A DNA stretch of 64,000 nucleotides from Gluconobacter cerinus. Its GTDB lineage: Bacteria > Pseudomonadota > Alphaproteobacteria > Acetobacterales > Acetobacteraceae. The notes beneath the pieces were generated by a model. It made no database searches. It saw only the letters and a list, made by a program, of their open reading frames with translations, and was not told the DNA's origin. The number at the start of each line of letters is the position of its first letter. The stretch's first letter is position 1. Position numbers and translations under genes: made by a program. Shown piece by piece: positions 42,634-52,724 of this stretch. The stretch spans positions 1 through 64,000 of the forward strand of contig NZ_BEWM01000003.1 of assembly GCF_002723935.1 (NCBI RefSeq), given 5' to 3'.

Positions 42634-43508
42634 GCGGCCCCTCCGATTATACACCCCCCAAAGTCTGGACATGGACGGCACCAAGTGGCGGCAAATTCGC
42701 GAGTACGAACCGCCCGACTGCCGGGGCCACCCATGAGCAGACACTTCCGATTGGCCAGCACCCGCTTCAGCTCTATTCCCTTGGCACCCCCAATGGCGTC
42801 AAAGTCACGATCCTACTTGAGGAACTGCTTGGTGCGGGTCATACGCAGGCCGAATATGATGCTTGGCTTATTCGCATTGGCGAAGGGGAGCAGTTCGGCT
42901 CCGGCTTCACGGAGATCAATCCGAATTCCAAGATTCCAGCCCTTGTCGATCACAGCGGCGATCAGCCTCTGGCCGTTTTTGAGTCCGGGTCAATCCTGTT
43001 GTATCTGGCCGAAAAATTCGGTGCCTTCATCCCCCGGGATATCGCTCATCGGACGGCATGCCTGAACTGGCTATTCTGGCAGGTAGGCAGTGCACCTTAT
43101 ATTGGTGGCGGTTTTGGACACTTTTATGCTTACGCGCCAGAGAAAATCGAATACGCGATCAATCGGTTTGCCATGGAAGCCAAGCGTCAACTGGATGTGC
43201 TTGATCGGCGTCTTGCGGAAAGCCCCTTCATAGCTGGCGAAGAATATACAATTGCCGATATGGCCATTTTCCCGTGGTACGGTGGCCTGGTAGAGGGTTT
43301 GCTCTACAATGATGCGGCCACGTTCCTGAGCGTTCAGGGCTATTCCCATCTCAGAGCATGGGCAGACCGACTTCTAGAACGGCCTGCCGTTCAGCGCGGC
43401 CGTATGGTCAACCGGACATCCGGAGACCTCTCCAGCCAACTTCATGAACGTCACGACGCTTCCGATTTTGAAACGAAGATGCAGGATCGCCTCGGCAGCA
43501 AGGCATAA
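42630..43508 (+). CDS. yghU: YghU-type glutathione S-transferase (disulfide-bond oxidoreductase)
   Basis: A 292-residue protein, longer than ordinary GSTs because of the N-terminal extension typical of YghU (DYTPPKVWTWTAPSGGKFAS, NRPTAGATHEQTLPIGQHPL). Then the GST fold: LYSLGTPNGVKVTILLEELL, INPNSKIPALVD, VFESGSILLYLAEKFG, and IAGEEYTIADMAIFPWYGGL. YghU of E. coli binds two glutathiones and reduces disulfides and organic peroxides. Last gene of the GST/peroxiredoxin cassette; ATGA overlap with the upstream gene. Confidence 0.9.
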   Translation: MSGPSDYTPPKVWTWTAPSGGKFASTNRPTAGATHEQTLPIGQHPLQLYSLGTPNGVKVTILLEELLGAGHTQAEYDAWLIRIGEGEQFGSGFTEINPNSKIPALVDHSGDQPLAVFESGSILLYLAEKFGAFIPRDIAHRTACLNWLFWQVGSAPYIGGGFGHFYAYAPEKIEYAINRFAMEAKRQLDVLDRRLAESPFIAGEEYTIADMAIFPWYGGLVEGLLYNDAATFLSVQGYSHLRAWADRLLERPAVQRGRMVNRTSGDLSSQLHERHDASDFETKMQDRLGSKA

Positions 43509-43722
43509 ATCATCGACGTCCGGTTTTTTCACGCACGTCCGAAACCGGACACTCTGCTCTCCCTCCTAATTCTCCTGTATGTTTAAGAAAATCAGAACAG
43601 AGCGGCGGCAGTCGCCTTTATGCAGACACACGCCCCACTCTCAACAAGGCTCGCTGACCGTCGCGGGTTTCTGTCGCAAGAGATCGATCGTATCAAGCGG
43701 CAAGAATGTCCGACAAAGGTAA

Positions 43723-43755
43723 CCTACCGAGGCGCGGAGAACGCGCCCCGGTAGG
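43723..43755 (-). terminator. Strong hairpin after the RecA/DnaB-like gene
   Basis: CCTACCG (43723-43729) and CGGTAGG (43749-43755) continue, past an A-C mismatch, into GGCGCG/CGCGCC (43731-43736 and 43742-43747). The loop is GAGAA. It lies 9 bp beyond the stop codon of the minus-strand gene. There is no T-run, so the terminator call is moderate. Confidence 0.6.
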
Positions 43756-43763
43756 CGAACACA

Positions 43764-44477
43764 TCAGGCAATAGCTAGAAACTGCGCCTTACCGTCATGT
43801 AGGAAGCAGGCTTTTGAGAAAAGTCCTACATCTACTGTGTTAGGCAACCGTATGTCCTGCATATCCGGCAGGGGTTTCACCTCTGGATCGTATCCACGGT
43901 CGATCTGGGAGACGAAGGCTAGAATATTACCGGTCTTTCGTGCGAAATTTTGAAGGGAAGTTATTTGCTCCGAAAGCTCGGGCTTATTTCTCCGCTGATC
44001 GAGAATTTGCAGGTAGTCGATAACGGCGACTGTGCCTGGGGAAGCATCGGCAAGGTAGCGCATGATATATTCAGCGCAAATCTCGTCAGAGGTCACGATT
44101 TCCAGAGCGGTGCCGAGGCCTGATGACCCGCCTTCCAGCGACCGGATGCGGGCATGGGTTTCCTGCTCGGTATATTCGAGGGTGAAGAAGACACCTCGCC
44201 GACCGTCACGGATGGCATCGAGCAAGAGCTGAAGCCCGAGCAGGGTTTTGCCATGACCGGGCCGCGCTCCCATCAAGAGCATATCGCCATCAGAAAGTCG
44301 GGACAGCATTTCACTCGCCGTCGCAGCCGTTGCAACTCGAGCAGAAAGCAGACCCCACCTTGCAAATCCTTCATCGCGTGCCACACGGTCTAACGCCGTA
44401 TGAAGGGGAACATTTTCATTGCGAGCCAGCAGTTTGGCTCGACGCTTCAGTTGATAGATTGGGGCAGACAGCTTCAT
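43764..44477 (-). CDS. DnaB/RecA-like P-loop ATPase
   Basis: A 237-residue protein. After a helical N-terminus (KRRAKLLARNENVPLHTALD), a RecA-fold ATPase starts with DGDMLLMGARPGHGKTLLGL (Walker A about residues 70-80), then GVFFTLEYTEQETHARI, and VAVIDYLQILDQRRN as Walker B, followed by ILAFVSQIDRGYD as the sensor segment. This matches the C-terminal core of replicative helicase DnaB and KaiC-like ATPases, without the DnaB N-terminal domain. GGAGG lies seven bases before the ATG at 44477. It is next to the integrase remnant, so probably part of the same integrated element. Confidence 0.75.
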   Translation of the reverse strand: MKLSAPIYQLKRRAKLLARNENVPLHTALDRVARDEGFARWGLLSARVATAATASEMLSRLSDGDMLLMGARPGHGKTLLGLQLLLDAIRDGRRGVFFTLEYTEQETHARIRSLEGGSSGLGTALEIVTSDEICAEYIMRYLADASPGTVAVIDYLQILDQRRNKPELSEQITSLQNFARKTGNILAFVSQIDRGYDPEVKPLPDMQDIRLPNTVDVGLFSKACFLHDGKAQFLAIA

Positions 44478-44844
44478 CAAGGAACCTCCATTGCGAGCAG
44501 TAAACGCAACCCCTCCTTATGCGGTGCTCGAACAGATGGTTCGATGATCTCAATACCCCGTATGAACGATACTGCCCCGATGGGAGGGAGGAGGCGCGGG
44601 CCAAGCCTGTTCACTTGCTATAGCCGAATGTGGGTGCCGAGAAAATCCCCCAACCTGTGGCGGAACAGGTTGGGGGATTTACGCCACAGTCTCAGCCACG
44701 GCATAGGTCTGCTTTACCAACCGGGACGCTCCTAAGCGGAAAGGCAGCAATCCCCCACTAAGAAGATATTATGCTCCCGTTAAGAGCTGACCTCATCAAG
44801 CTCTCTGATCTGGTATTGCTTTCTACTGAAAGATGGGGGGCTGT
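44478..44844. other. Region between the ATPase gene and the integrase remnant
   Basis: About 370 bases with no supported gene. Its main feature is a perfect 16-bp hairpin at 44643-44680 (listed separately). The integrase is read toward this region, so the hairpin could end its transcript. Confidence 0.4.
44643..44680. terminator. Perfect 16-bp inverted repeat hairpin
   Basis: AAATCCCCCAACCTGT (44643-44658) pairs fully with ACAGGTTGGGGGATTT (44665-44680), loop GGCGGA. Downstream of the integrase remnant on the minus strand the stem ends in TTTT, so it can act as a terminator there. Its perfection also fits a mobile-element terminal hairpin or a protein-binding site. Confidence 0.55.
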
Positions 44845-46028
44845 CTATCGCTTTTGGTGATCGAGCAAACCAGTTGGAGGTGAAGCGTTCTCCATAAGAA
44901 GATCGGCCCAGATCTGAGCAAGTTCTTTTCGTCGCTCACGATGAAGAGCACGATTATAGGCTGCTTCCACCCGATTCTTGTTCTGATGCGCCAGCATGAG
45001 GTCGATGATGGCCCTGTCGGACGGGTAGCGTTCGTTCATGATTGACGAGAATGACGCCCGGAATATCCTGCCCGCTGAAGAAGATAACTGAGCGCGTTCT
45101 CACTCATCGGGCGATGCGCCCATCGGTTGTTTGGGAAAACGAGCGGCCCTTTGCCTGTCAGCAGGAAAACTGCCTCGAGAATCTCCCGCGCCTGTCGGGA
45201 AAGGGGGACTTCATGTTCCCGACGCATCTTCATGCGCTCTGCCGGAATCAGCCAGGCGGATCGATCCTCTGAAAGTTCGTGCCATCCCATGGCATGGGCC
45301 TCGCCAGAACGTACAGATGTCAGGGCCAGAAAGCGGAGCGCCAGTAACGTCACAGGGTGAGCCGGGATGGCTTCAACCTGACGGAACAGATCGCGCAGTT
45401 CCCCCAGATCGGTGATGGCGGGCTGACGACCTTTTTTCAGCGGGACGAGTGCCCCCTTGACGATCGCTGCGGGATCCTGCGTGCCCAGACCATGGGCGAT
45501 TCCGAACAGGAAAATCGCGCTCAGTCTCTGGCGTATCCGGCGTGCCGTTTCCCTGGCTCTTCCGGCTTCAATCTTTCTGATGGTCGCGAGCACCATTGGC
45601 GGAGTGATATCGTTAAGATTGAGAGAGCCCAGATCAGGCCAGACGAACCGCTCCAGACTCGTTTCGACGTCTTTCCGGTGGCGCGGAGTCCAGCGCGAAG
45701 CCTGTGAAGCAATCCAGATTTCTCCAACGTTTCTGAGTTGGCGATCTGTCTGGCGGGCTTCTGCCTGACGCTGTTTGCGGGTCAATGAAGGATCCCGACC
45801 GGCACGGAGTTCGCTACGCGCCTGATCCCGGGCGTCTCTGGCTTTTGCGAGCGTCACTTCAGGATAAGTGCCAAATGCAAGGAGCTTCTCCTTGCCACCA
45901 AAGCGATACTTCATACGCCAGAGGCGCGATCCGTTCGGCTGGACGAGAATAAAAAGACCACCTGCGTCTGCAAGCTTGTAAGCCTTGTCTTTCGGGGCAA
46001 GGCGCCGGAGCTGGACATCTGTCAGCAT
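44845..46028 (-). pseudogene. Tyrosine-recombinase integrase (DUF4102/P4 type), frameshifted
   Basis: The N-terminal part (MLTDVQLRRLAPKDKAYKLA, DAGGLFILVQPNGSRLWRMK, YRFGGKEKLLAFGTYPEVTL) is the DUF4102 arm-binding domain; the catalytic core follows with the first Arg in LTSVRSGEAHAMGWHEL. The frame ends after GYSGRHSRQS. The C-terminus (SIMNERYPSDRAIIDLMLAH, VEAAYNRALHRERRKELAQI with the nucleophile Tyr) continues in another frame at 44845-45039. Relatives have HGWR at the break, so the box-II H-x-x-R is lost. The protein is inactive. It reads away from tRNA-Ser, its likely integration site. ATG at 46028 chosen from the family N-terminus. Confidence 0.88.
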
Positions 46029-46030
46029 CG

Positions 46031-46070
46031 ATACCCCCAAGACCAGTCTGATACCCCCATAACTACCCCC
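46031..46070. repeat. Three direct TACCCCC repeats upstream of the integrase
   Basis: ATACCCCC at 46031-46038 and 46051-46058, and CTACCCCC at 46063-46070, all in the same orientation just before the integrase start. Clusters like this often serve as arm-type binding sites for P4-like integrases and their excisionases. Confidence 0.55.
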
Positions 46071-46182
46071 GCATTGCATGCGCTTCAAGGATTGCCACAG
46101 TACGCTCTGGATCGTTAAAATCGTCGGTAACCCGCCGAATTCAAGACCGGATGCGCATTATGGAATGTCATGGAATATATCT

Positions 46183-46274
<92 letters not shown>

Positions 46275-46500
46275 AGACCCCAACCGTAGAATCGGGAGTC
46301 GTGTCCTGCGTGCAGGACGTGGGCGGCTACATGCGATGAGATGGCGCTCACGTCAAGCCTCCTTCTTTGTTACATACCTTGGAGGGGTTTACTCTTCGAA
46401 ACAGGACATGGGGCGTTTTGTAACGAAAAAACTGTCATCTTGAAGGGAATGGGGCGGGAACGCTTTTTCGCCTCTCATCACCATCAAGGATATAGCATCC

Positions 46501-47022
46501 ATGACGGCATTTCGTCTTTCTGTTCTCTTTCCGGCTCTAGCTTCCGTTGGGCTGTTGGCTGGTTCCGCACTGGCGCACGCCCATCCGGGTGCGCCTGGAC
46601 CGCAGCCTGATGGCATGCATGGCAGGCCGGGCCCCGGGGGCATGCTTCCGCCGTTCCCGCCGGGAATAACTCTGACTGAGGCCCAGAAGGCTCAGGTCCA
46701 TAAGATTTTCAGCCAAAGCCATGAAGAGATGAAGGCTCGGCATGAGAAACTGAAGGCTCTTCGAGACAAGATCCGCACGGCTCTTTCTGTAGAGGGTGAT
46801 CTGGATCGTACGCTTCTCGCTGATCTGACCAAGCAGGAATCCGATCTGCATGTGCAGGAAGCGCAGGCTCGACTGGAGACGCAGGAGAAGCTTCATGATA
46901 TCCTGACGCCTGAGCAGCGCCGCCAGGCGAACGCGACCATGGAGAAAATTCGTTCGCTCCATGATCAGTTGGACGCCATTATGGGCCATCCGCCCGAAGA
47001 CGGGCCGCCGCCTGCACCCTGA
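46501..47022 (+). CDS. Spy/CpxP-like periplasmic protein
   Basis: A 173-residue exported protein with a signal peptide (LFPALASVGLLAGSALAHAH), a Pro/Gly/His-rich stretch (HPGAPGPQPDGMHGRPGPGG) and a helical domain with the LTxxQ-type repeat LTEAQKAQVHKIFSQSHEEM and a second LTPEQRRQANATMEKIRSLH. This fits the Spy/CpxP/CnrX group of periplasmic chaperones and stress sensors. The His-rich N-terminus could bind metal, which is inference. It is monocistronic with a double hairpin downstream. Confidence 0.82.
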   Translation: MTAFRLSVLFPALASVGLLAGSALAHAHPGAPGPQPDGMHGRPGPGGMLPPFPPGITLTEAQKAQVHKIFSQSHEEMKARHEKLKALRDKIRTALSVEGDLDRTLLADLTKQESDLHVQEAQARLETQEKLHDILTPEQRRQANATMEKIRSLHDQLDAIMGHPPEDGPPPAP

Positions 47023-47037
47023 TTTCTAAGGTTGAGG

Positions 47038-47078
47038 CGCTCTATTGCTTGACGTCCGCGTCACGAAGCGATAGAGCG
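47038..47078 (+). terminator. Extended hairpin downstream of the Spy-like gene
   Basis: CGCTCTATTGCTT (47038-47050) pairs with AAGCGATAGAGCG (47066-47078) with one G-U, and the interior GACG/CGTC extends the stem. No T-run follows directly, but a second hairpin with Ts lies 15 bases on. Confidence 0.6.
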
Positions 47079-47092
47079 AACCTGTTTCCGGA

Positions 47093-47130
47093 CACGCCAC
47101 ATCGCGAAGGCTCGCGCAGTGGCGTGTTTC
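47093..47130 (+). terminator. Second hairpin before ffh
   Basis: CACGCCAC (47093-47100) pairs with GTGGCGTG (47119-47126), with an inner TCGCGA/CTCGCG helix, then TTTC. It may be the terminator of the Spy-like transcript, or a structured ffh leader, since ffh starts 22 bases later. Confidence 0.55.
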
Positions 47131-47151
47131 TGCTTGCTATAAGGTGGCCCG

Positions 47152-48567
47152 TTGTTCGATCAACTCTCAGGTAAGATGTCCGGTGTCCTCGAAGGGCTTT
47201 CCAAGAATGGAAAGCTCTCGGAGGCTGATGTCACCGAGGCCATGCGTGAAGTTCGTCTCGCGATGCTGGAGGCGGACGTCGCGCTGCCTGTCGTGCGGGA
47301 CTTCGTCAATAAGGTGCGTGAGCGTGCAGTTGGTCATGAAGTGCTGGAAAGCGTTTCTCCTGGCCAGGCTGTCGCCAAAATCGTTAACGATGCCCTGATT
47401 GACGCGCTCGGCGGCGCCGGTGTTGCTCCTCTGAATCTCTCAGCCGTGCCGCCAGTTCCATTGCTGATGGTTGGTCTGCAGGGTTCGGGAAAGACCACGA
47501 CGTCGGGTAAGATCGCCCTGCGTCTCTCTTCCCGTGAGCGCAAGAAGATTCTTCTGGCGAGCTTGGACGTGCAGCGTCCAGCAGCGCAGCTCCAGCTTCA
47601 GCAGCTTGCTGAGCGCGTCAACGCGATTACAGGGCTGGTAAAGTCTCTGCCAATCGTGGCGGGGCAGTCGCCGGTAGGTATCGCGAAGCGTGCGCTGGAA
47701 ACAGCCCGTCGCGAAGGCTACGATATCGTCATTCTCGATACCGCTGGCCGACTGTCTATCGACGAAGCTCTGATGGACGAGGTTCGCGAGATCCGTTCTG
47801 TTACGAACCCGGCAGAAACGCTGTTGGTCGTGGACGCGATGACGGGGCAGGACGCGGTCAATACAGCCAAGTCCTTCAATGAAGCAGTCGGTATTACCGG
47901 CGTTGTCATGAGCCGTATGGATGGTGACGCCCGTGGCGGTGCTGCACTGTCCATGAAGGCCATTACGGGCGCACCGATCAAGCTGACGGGTTCTGGCGAA
48001 AAGCTGGAAGCGCTCGAAGAATTCCATCCGGAACGTGTGGCTGGTCGTATTCTGGGGCTGGGTGACGTTGCTGGCCTTGTGGAACGCGCAGCGGAAACGC
48101 TCGACCACGAAGAAGGCGAGCGCGTAGCCAAAAAGATGCTCGCCGGTAAGTTTGATCTGGATGACTACGTGTCCCAGATCAACCAGATCAACCGTATGGG
48201 GTCGATCTCGGGCATTCTCGGCATGCTTCCTGGTATGGGCAAGATCAAGGATATGCTGGGTGACAAGGAGATCGACACATCGATTTTCAAACGTCACAAG
48301 GCCATCATTTCTTCGATGACCAAGCAGGAGCGCAAAACGCCGGGAATCATCAAGGCATCCCGTAAAAAGCGGATCGCCTCCGGTTCTGGAACGACGGTTC
48401 AGGAAGTGAACCGTTTGCTCAAGCAGTTTGACGACATGTCCACAATGATGAAGCGCATCAGTAAAATGGGCCTTGGTGGCCTGATGCGCGGAATGGGTGG
48501 GGCAGGTGGTCTGGCCGACATGATGAAGGGGATGGGCAAGCCCGGTGGGCGCCCGCCTTTCGTCTGA
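47152..48567 (+). CDS. ffh: Signal recognition particle GTPase Ffh (SRP54)
   Basis: A 471-residue GTPase that targets nascent membrane and exported proteins to the translocon. N domain about 1-90 ([20 protein letters not shown]); G domain with P-loop [49 protein letters not shown]-terminal Met-rich M domain ([17 protein letters not shown] and [11 protein letters not shown]). The start is TTG at 47152, which gives the usual MFDxLS opening and has AAGGTGG at suitable spacing; the next ATG is eight codons in. It heads the rpsP-rimM-trmD-rplS cluster. Confidence 0.95.
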   Translation: MFDQLSGKMSGVLEGLSKNGKLSEADVTEAMREVRLAMLEADVALPVVRDFVNKVRERAVGHEVLESVSPGQAVAKIVNDALIDALGGAGVAPLNLSAVPPVPLLMVGLQGSGKTTTSGKIALRLSSRERKKILLASLDVQRPAAQLQLQQLAERVNAITGLVKSLPIVAGQSPVGIAKRALETARREGYDIVILDTAGRLSIDEALMDEVREIRSVTNPAETLLVVDAMTGQDAVNTAKSFNEAVGITGVVMSRMDGDARGGAALSMKAITGAPIKLTGSGEKLEALEEFHPERVAGRILGLGDVAGLVERAAETLDHEEGERVAKKMLAGKFDLDDYVSQINQINRMGSISGILGMLPGMGKIKDMLGDKEIDTSIFKRHKAIISSMTKQERKTPGIIKASRKKRIASGSGTTVQEVNRLLKQFDDMSTMMKRISKMGLGGLMRGMGGAGGLADMMKGMGKPGGRPPFV

Positions 48568-48607
48568 TCAGCATCAAGTTTTCAAGTTTGTCTTTCAGGA
48601 GTTTTTC

Positions 48608-48958
48608 ATGAGCCTCAAGATTCGTCTTTCACGCGCTGGTGCCAAGAAGCGTCCGTACTACCACATCGTCGTTGCAGACAGCCGCAGCCCGCGCGATGGC
48701 CGTTTCATCGAAAAGGTTGGCGCATACAACCCGATGCTGCCGTCCGACCATGCTGATCGTATCCGCCTCGATGGCGAGCGCATCCAGCATTGGCTGTCCA
48801 ACGGCGCGCAGGCAACCGACCGCGTTGCACGTTTCCTCGGTAACGCTGGTCTGGCTCCGAAGCCTGCTTACAGCGAGCAGCCGAAGAAGTCCGCTCCGAA
48901 GGCCAAGGCTCAGGCTCGCGCTGCAGAAGCAGCCGCTGCTGCAGCTGCCGCAGCCTGA
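48608..48958 (+). CDS. rpsP: 30S ribosomal protein S16
   Basis: 116 residues, opening [20 protein letters not shown] then [20 protein letters not shown]. It ends in a long alanine-rich tail ([14 protein letters not shown]), a low-complexity C-terminal extension beyond the usual family length. CAGGAG is five bases upstream of the ATG at 48608, and the open frame back to 48545 is rejected. Next in the ffh cluster. Confidence 0.96.
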   Translation: MSLKIRLSRAGAKKRPYYHIVVADSRSPRDGRFIEKVGAYNPMLPSDHADRIRLDGERIQHWLSNGAQATDRVARFLGNAGLAPKPAYSEQPKKSAPKAKAQARAAEAAAAAAAAA

Positions 48959-48989
48959 TCTACTGCTGACGTTTCAGGACGCTTGATCC

Positions 48990-49532
48990 GTGCCACCCTT
49001 TAAACCTGACAGTGATGTCCTGATCGCGACCATCGGTCGTCCGCATGGCGTACGCGGTCTGGTTCATCTTCATGCAGCTACTGATGATCCGGCTTCTGTC
49101 GAGATGTTCGGTGCGCTGCATGATGAGCGTGGGGTTGTATGGACAGCAAGCTGGGTTTCTCCGGGAGTGGCTGCTCTGACAGACGCTCAGGGGAACACTC
49201 TGCCAGACCGCACAGCTGCCGAACGACTGGTTAACCGTCGTTTGTATGTTGCGCGTGAGCTTCTGCCGGCCGTCGAGGAAGACGAGTTCTATCATGCCGA
49301 CCTGATCGGCATGACTGCAGTTTCCGAAGATGGCGAAGTGCTTGGAACCGTCTCCATAGTTCATGACTATGGTGCGGGTGTCAGCATCGAGATTGATCGA
49401 GGTCTGATCGTTCCATTCACGCTGGCCTGTGTGCCGCATGTCGATCTCGCGCACCGTCGCGTGACCGTCGTGCCGCCAGTTGAAGTCGAGGTCGCAGGTG
49501 ATCTCGATGGAGAGGTACAGGTTCGGGTATGA
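48990..49532 (+). CDS. rimM: 16S rRNA processing protein RimM
   Basis: A 180-residue 30S maturation factor. RimM N-domain [20 protein letters not shown], and PRC-barrel-type C-domain [40 protein letters not shown]. The start is GTG at 48990. trmD overlaps its end by four bases (ATGA). Confidence 0.94.
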   Translation: MPPFKPDSDVLIATIGRPHGVRGLVHLHAATDDPASVEMFGALHDERGVVWTASWVSPGVAALTDAQGNTLPDRTAAERLVNRRLYVARELLPAVEEDEFYHADLIGMTAVSEDGEVLGTVSIVHDYGAGVSIEIDRGLIVPFTLACVPHVDLAHRRVTVVPPVEVEVAGDLDGEVQVRV

Positions 49533-50233
49533 GTTGGCGCGCTGACATCCTGACCCTGTTTCCGGACATGTTTCCGGGGCCGCTTGGATTTTCCCTAGCG
49601 GGCAGGGCGCTCGAACGTGGCATCTGGTCCTGTGAAGCGCATGACCTGCGTGCTCACGGACAGGGCCGCCATCGTGCGGTGGATGATACGCCATTTGGTG
49701 GTGGAGCTGGCATGGTGATGCGGGCGGATGTCTTGGATACGGCTCTCTCGGCGCTTCCCGCGCTGGATGGTCGACCCGTCATCTACCCAACACCCCGCGG
49801 ACGTCGTCTCTCGCATGAAGATGCGGAGCGGTTTGTGGCTGGGCCCGGTGTTGTCGTCCTCTGCGGGCGTTTTGAAGGGGTAGACGAGCGCGTACTGGAA
49901 AAGCACGACATCGAACAGTTCAGTATGGGCGATGTCGTACTGTCAGGCGGAGAAATTCCTGCTCTGACTCTTCTGGATGCGTGTGTACGGCTGCTTCCCG
50001 GAGTTATGGGGTCTGAGATCAGCGGACAGGACGAGAGTTTTGCCGAAGGTCTGCTAGAATACCCGCAATATACCAAGCCGGCAGTCTGGGATGGGCGCGA
50101 AGTGCCTGAAATCCTTCTGTCCGGCCATCACGGCGCCATTGCCCGCTGGCGTCATGAACAGTCAATCGCAGTCACGAAGGCGCGTCGCCCCGATCTCTGG
50201 GATGCGTACCTGGCGCGACAGCAGGTTCATTGA
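49529..50233 (+). CDS. trmD: tRNA (guanine-N1)-methyltransferase TrmD
   Basis: A 234-residue SPOUT enzyme that methylates G37 of tRNAs. It carries [56 protein letters not shown], and the knot-type [20 protein letters not shown] with the [20 protein letters not shown] segment. Translationally coupled to rimM by an ATGA overlap. Confidence 0.96.
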   Translation: MSWRADILTLFPDMFPGPLGFSLAGRALERGIWSCEAHDLRAHGQGRHRAVDDTPFGGGAGMVMRADVLDTALSALPALDGRPVIYPTPRGRRLSHEDAERFVAGPGVVVLCGRFEGVDERVLEKHDIEQFSMGDVVLSGGEIPALTLLDACVRLLPGVMGSEISGQDESFAEGLLEYPQYTKPAVWDGREVPEILLSGHHGAIARWRHEQSIAVTKARRPDLWDAYLARQQVH

Positions 50234-50257
50234 ATTTTTGTTTCCAGGAGTTTGGTC

Positions 50258-50650
50258 ATGAACATTATCCAGCAGTACGAGGCGCGCGAAATCGAGCGTC
50301 TTTCCGCGGCTCGCGCCGTTCCGGAATTCATCGCAGGTGACACGGTTCGCGTTGGCGTCCGCGTTGTTGAAGGTACGCGTGAGCGCGTGCAGAACTTCGA
50401 AGGCGTTGTCATTGCCCGTTCCAACAAGGGCCTGAACAGCAACTTCACGGTTCGCAAGATTTCCAACGGTGAAGGCGTGGAGCGTGTATTCCCGCTGTAC
50501 GCTCCGTCCCTCGCCAGCATCGAAGTGGTGCGTCGTGGTAAAGTGCGTCGCGCAAAGCTGTACTACCTGCGTGGCCGTTCGGGTAAGTCTGCACGTATTG
50601 CAGAGCGCCCGCGCGATCTGCCGAAGGCTGGCGAAAAAGCCGCTTCCTAA
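50258..50650 (+). CDS. rplS: 50S ribosomal protein L19
   Basis: 130 residues: [100 protein letters not shown], all L19. CAGGAG lies upstream of the ATG at 50258. Last of the translation cluster; leuC starts 20 bp later. Confidence 0.96.
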   Translation: MNIIQQYEAREIERLSAARAVPEFIAGDTVRVGVRVVEGTRERVQNFEGVVIARSNKGLNSNFTVRKISNGEGVERVFPLYAPSLASIEVVRRGKVRRAKLYYLRGRSGKSARIAERPRDLPKAGEKAAS

Positions 50651-50670
50651 GTCAAGGTTGGAGTATAAGG

Positions 50671-52098
50671 ATGCCCGTTTCTTCTTCGCCCAGAACCCTG
50701 TTTGACAAGATCTGGGCCGATCACGTTGTTGACCGCCTCGAAGACGGGACGTGCATCCTATACATCGACCGTCACCTCGTTCACGAGGTGACAAGCCCGC
50801 AGGCTTTTGAAGGTCTGCGGATGGCCGGACGTCGCCTTCGCCGTCCGGACGCAACAGTCGCCGTGGTGGACCACAACGTCCCCACGTCCGACCGTTCCCA
50901 GCCGATTGAAGAGCCGGAAAGCCGCCTCCAGATCGAAACGCTGGAGAAGAATGTCGCTGAGTTCGGCGTTCCCTATTTCCCGCTGCGTTCCGCGTCTCAG
51001 GGCATCGTTCACGTTGTCGGGCCAGAGCAGGGCATTTCCCTGCCAGGCATGACGATCGTTTGCGGTGACAGTCATACCTCGACGCACGGCGCACTCGGCG
51101 CCCTTGCATTTGGTATTGGCACGTCTGAAGTCGAACACGTCATGGCGACCCAGACGCTGCTCCAGAAGCCCGCAAAGAACATGCGTGTTTCTGTTGAGGG
51201 TAAAGTGGGTCCGGGCGTGACAGCCAAGGACATCATGCTGGCCATTATCGGTAAGATCGGTACGGCAGGTGGCACTGGCCATGTAATCGAATTTGCCGGC
51301 TCTGCAATCCGCGATCTGGACATGGCAGGGCGTATGACGCTCTGCAACATGTCCATCGAGGGCGGTGCAAAGGCTGGTCTGGTTGCTCCCGACGAAACGA
51401 CCTTCGCATACGTGAAGGGGCGTCCGTTCGCTCCGAAGGGTGAAGCGTTCGAGCAGGCCTGTGCTTACTGGCGTACGCTGGCATCGGATGAAGGCGCTCA
51501 TTTCGACACGGAAGTGACGTTGAAGGCCGAGGACATTGTGCCTTCCGTCACTTGGGGTAACAGCCCGCAGGACGTGCTGCCGATTGATGGCATCGTGCCG
51601 TCCCCGTCTGATTTCAAGGATCCGGCTCAGGCTGCGCAGGTTCAGCGCGCTCTGGATTACATGGGTTTGACGGCTGGCCAGAAGATTGCCGGAACGCCCG
51701 TCGATGTGGTCTTCATCGGCTCCTGCACCAACAGCCGTCTGGAAGATCTGCGTGCTGCTGCTGAAGTCGTGCGCGGTCGTCATGTTGCAGCAACGGTTCG
51801 TGCCATGATCGTTCCAGGCTCAGGCCTTGTGAAGGCTGCTGCCGAAGCCGAAGGGTTGGACAAGATTTTTCTTGATGCCGGTTTTGAATGGCGCGAGGCA
51901 GGCTGCTCGATGTGTCTGGGGATGAACCCGGATCGTCTGACGCCGGGACAGCGTTGCGCTTCTACGTCCAATCGTAACTTTGAGGGTCGTCAGGGGCCGG
52001 GTGGCAGAACGCATCTGTGTTCACCATCCATGGCTGCCGCGGCGGCTGTCACGGGCACGCTATGTGATGTGCGTGAGCTGATGAAGGAAACCGTCTGA
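50671..52098 (+). CDS. leuC: 3-isopropylmalate dehydratase large subunit
   Basis: A 475-residue [4Fe-4S] isomerase subunit converting 2- to 3-isopropylmalate in leucine synthesis. Markers: [40 protein letters not shown], and the cluster Cys residues in [13 protein letters not shown] and [13 protein letters not shown]. The stop shares one base with the leuD start. Confidence 0.95.
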   Translation: MPVSSSPRTLFDKIWADHVVDRLEDGTCILYIDRHLVHEVTSPQAFEGLRMAGRRLRRPDATVAVVDHNVPTSDRSQPIEEPESRLQIETLEKNVAEFGVPYFPLRSASQGIVHVVGPEQGISLPGMTIVCGDSHTSTHGALGALAFGIGTSEVEHVMATQTLLQKPAKNMRVSVEGKVGPGVTAKDIMLAIIGKIGTAGGTGHVIEFAGSAIRDLDMAGRMTLCNMSIEGGAKAGLVAPDETTFAYVKGRPFAPKGEAFEQACAYWRTLASDEGAHFDTEVTLKAEDIVPSVTWGNSPQDVLPIDGIVPSPSDFKDPAQAAQVQRALDYMGLTAGQKIAGTPVDVVFIGSCTNSRLEDLRAAAEVVRGRHVAATVRAMIVPGSGLVKAAAEAEGLDKIFLDAGFEWREAGCSMCLGMNPDRLTPGQRCASTSNRNFEGRQGPGGRTHLCSPSMAAAAAVTGTLCDVRELMKETV

Positions 52099-52724
52099 TG
52101 GACAAGTTCACGGAACTGACCGCCATTGCGGCTCCGATGCCAAATGAGAACATTGATACCGATCAGATCATTCCGGCGCGCTTCCTGAAGACCATCCAGC
52201 GCACGGGTCTTGGCAAGAACGCCTTTGCCGCGCAGCGCTACGACGAGAATGGTAACGAGAACCCGGACTTTGTTCTGAACAAAGAGCCGTATCGTCAGGC
52301 TGAAATCCTCATCACTTATGACAATCTCGGTTGTGGCTCCTCCCGTGAGCATGCTCCGTGGGCTCTTCTGGATTTCGGTATCCGCTGTGTCATCGCGCCC
52401 AGCTTTGCCGACATTTTTTTCAATAACTGTTTCAAGAACGGTATCCTGCCGATCCGTTTGCCACGGGAAATCTGTGACGAACTGATGGGTGATGCACGCC
52501 AGGGTTCGAATTCGCGTCTGACGATCGATCTGGAAAAGCAGATCATCATTCGCCCCGAAGGGAATGTTGTGCCGTTTGAAGTTGATCCTTTCCGCCGCCA
52601 TATGCTGCTCGAAGGTCTGGACGATATCGGCCAGACGCTGGCGCATGATGCGGAAATCAGCAGCTTTGAACATCAGGCCAGCCGTGCATGGGTGCCGTCA
52701 ATCAGCATGGGAACTGCAAAATGA
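52098..52724 (+). CDS. leuD: 3-isopropylmalate dehydratase small subunit
   Basis: A 208-residue partner of LeuC. Family sequence: [80 protein letters not shown]. The CGSSRE loop contributes to the active site. It overlaps leuB by four bases. Confidence 0.95.
   Translation: MDKFTELTAIAAPMPNENIDTDQIIPARFLKTIQRTGLGKNAFAAQRYDENGNENPDFVLNKEPYRQAEILITYDNLGCGSSREHAPWALLDFGIRCVIAPSFADIFFNNCFKNGILPIRLPREICDELMGDARQGSNSRLTIDLEKQIIIRPEGNVVPFEVDPFRRHMLLEGLDDIGQTLAHDAEISSFEHQASRAWVPSISMGTAK

Noticed and set aside
50758-51783. 341-codon minus-strand frame inside leuC
   Set aside because: Shadow of leuC; no recognisable domain.
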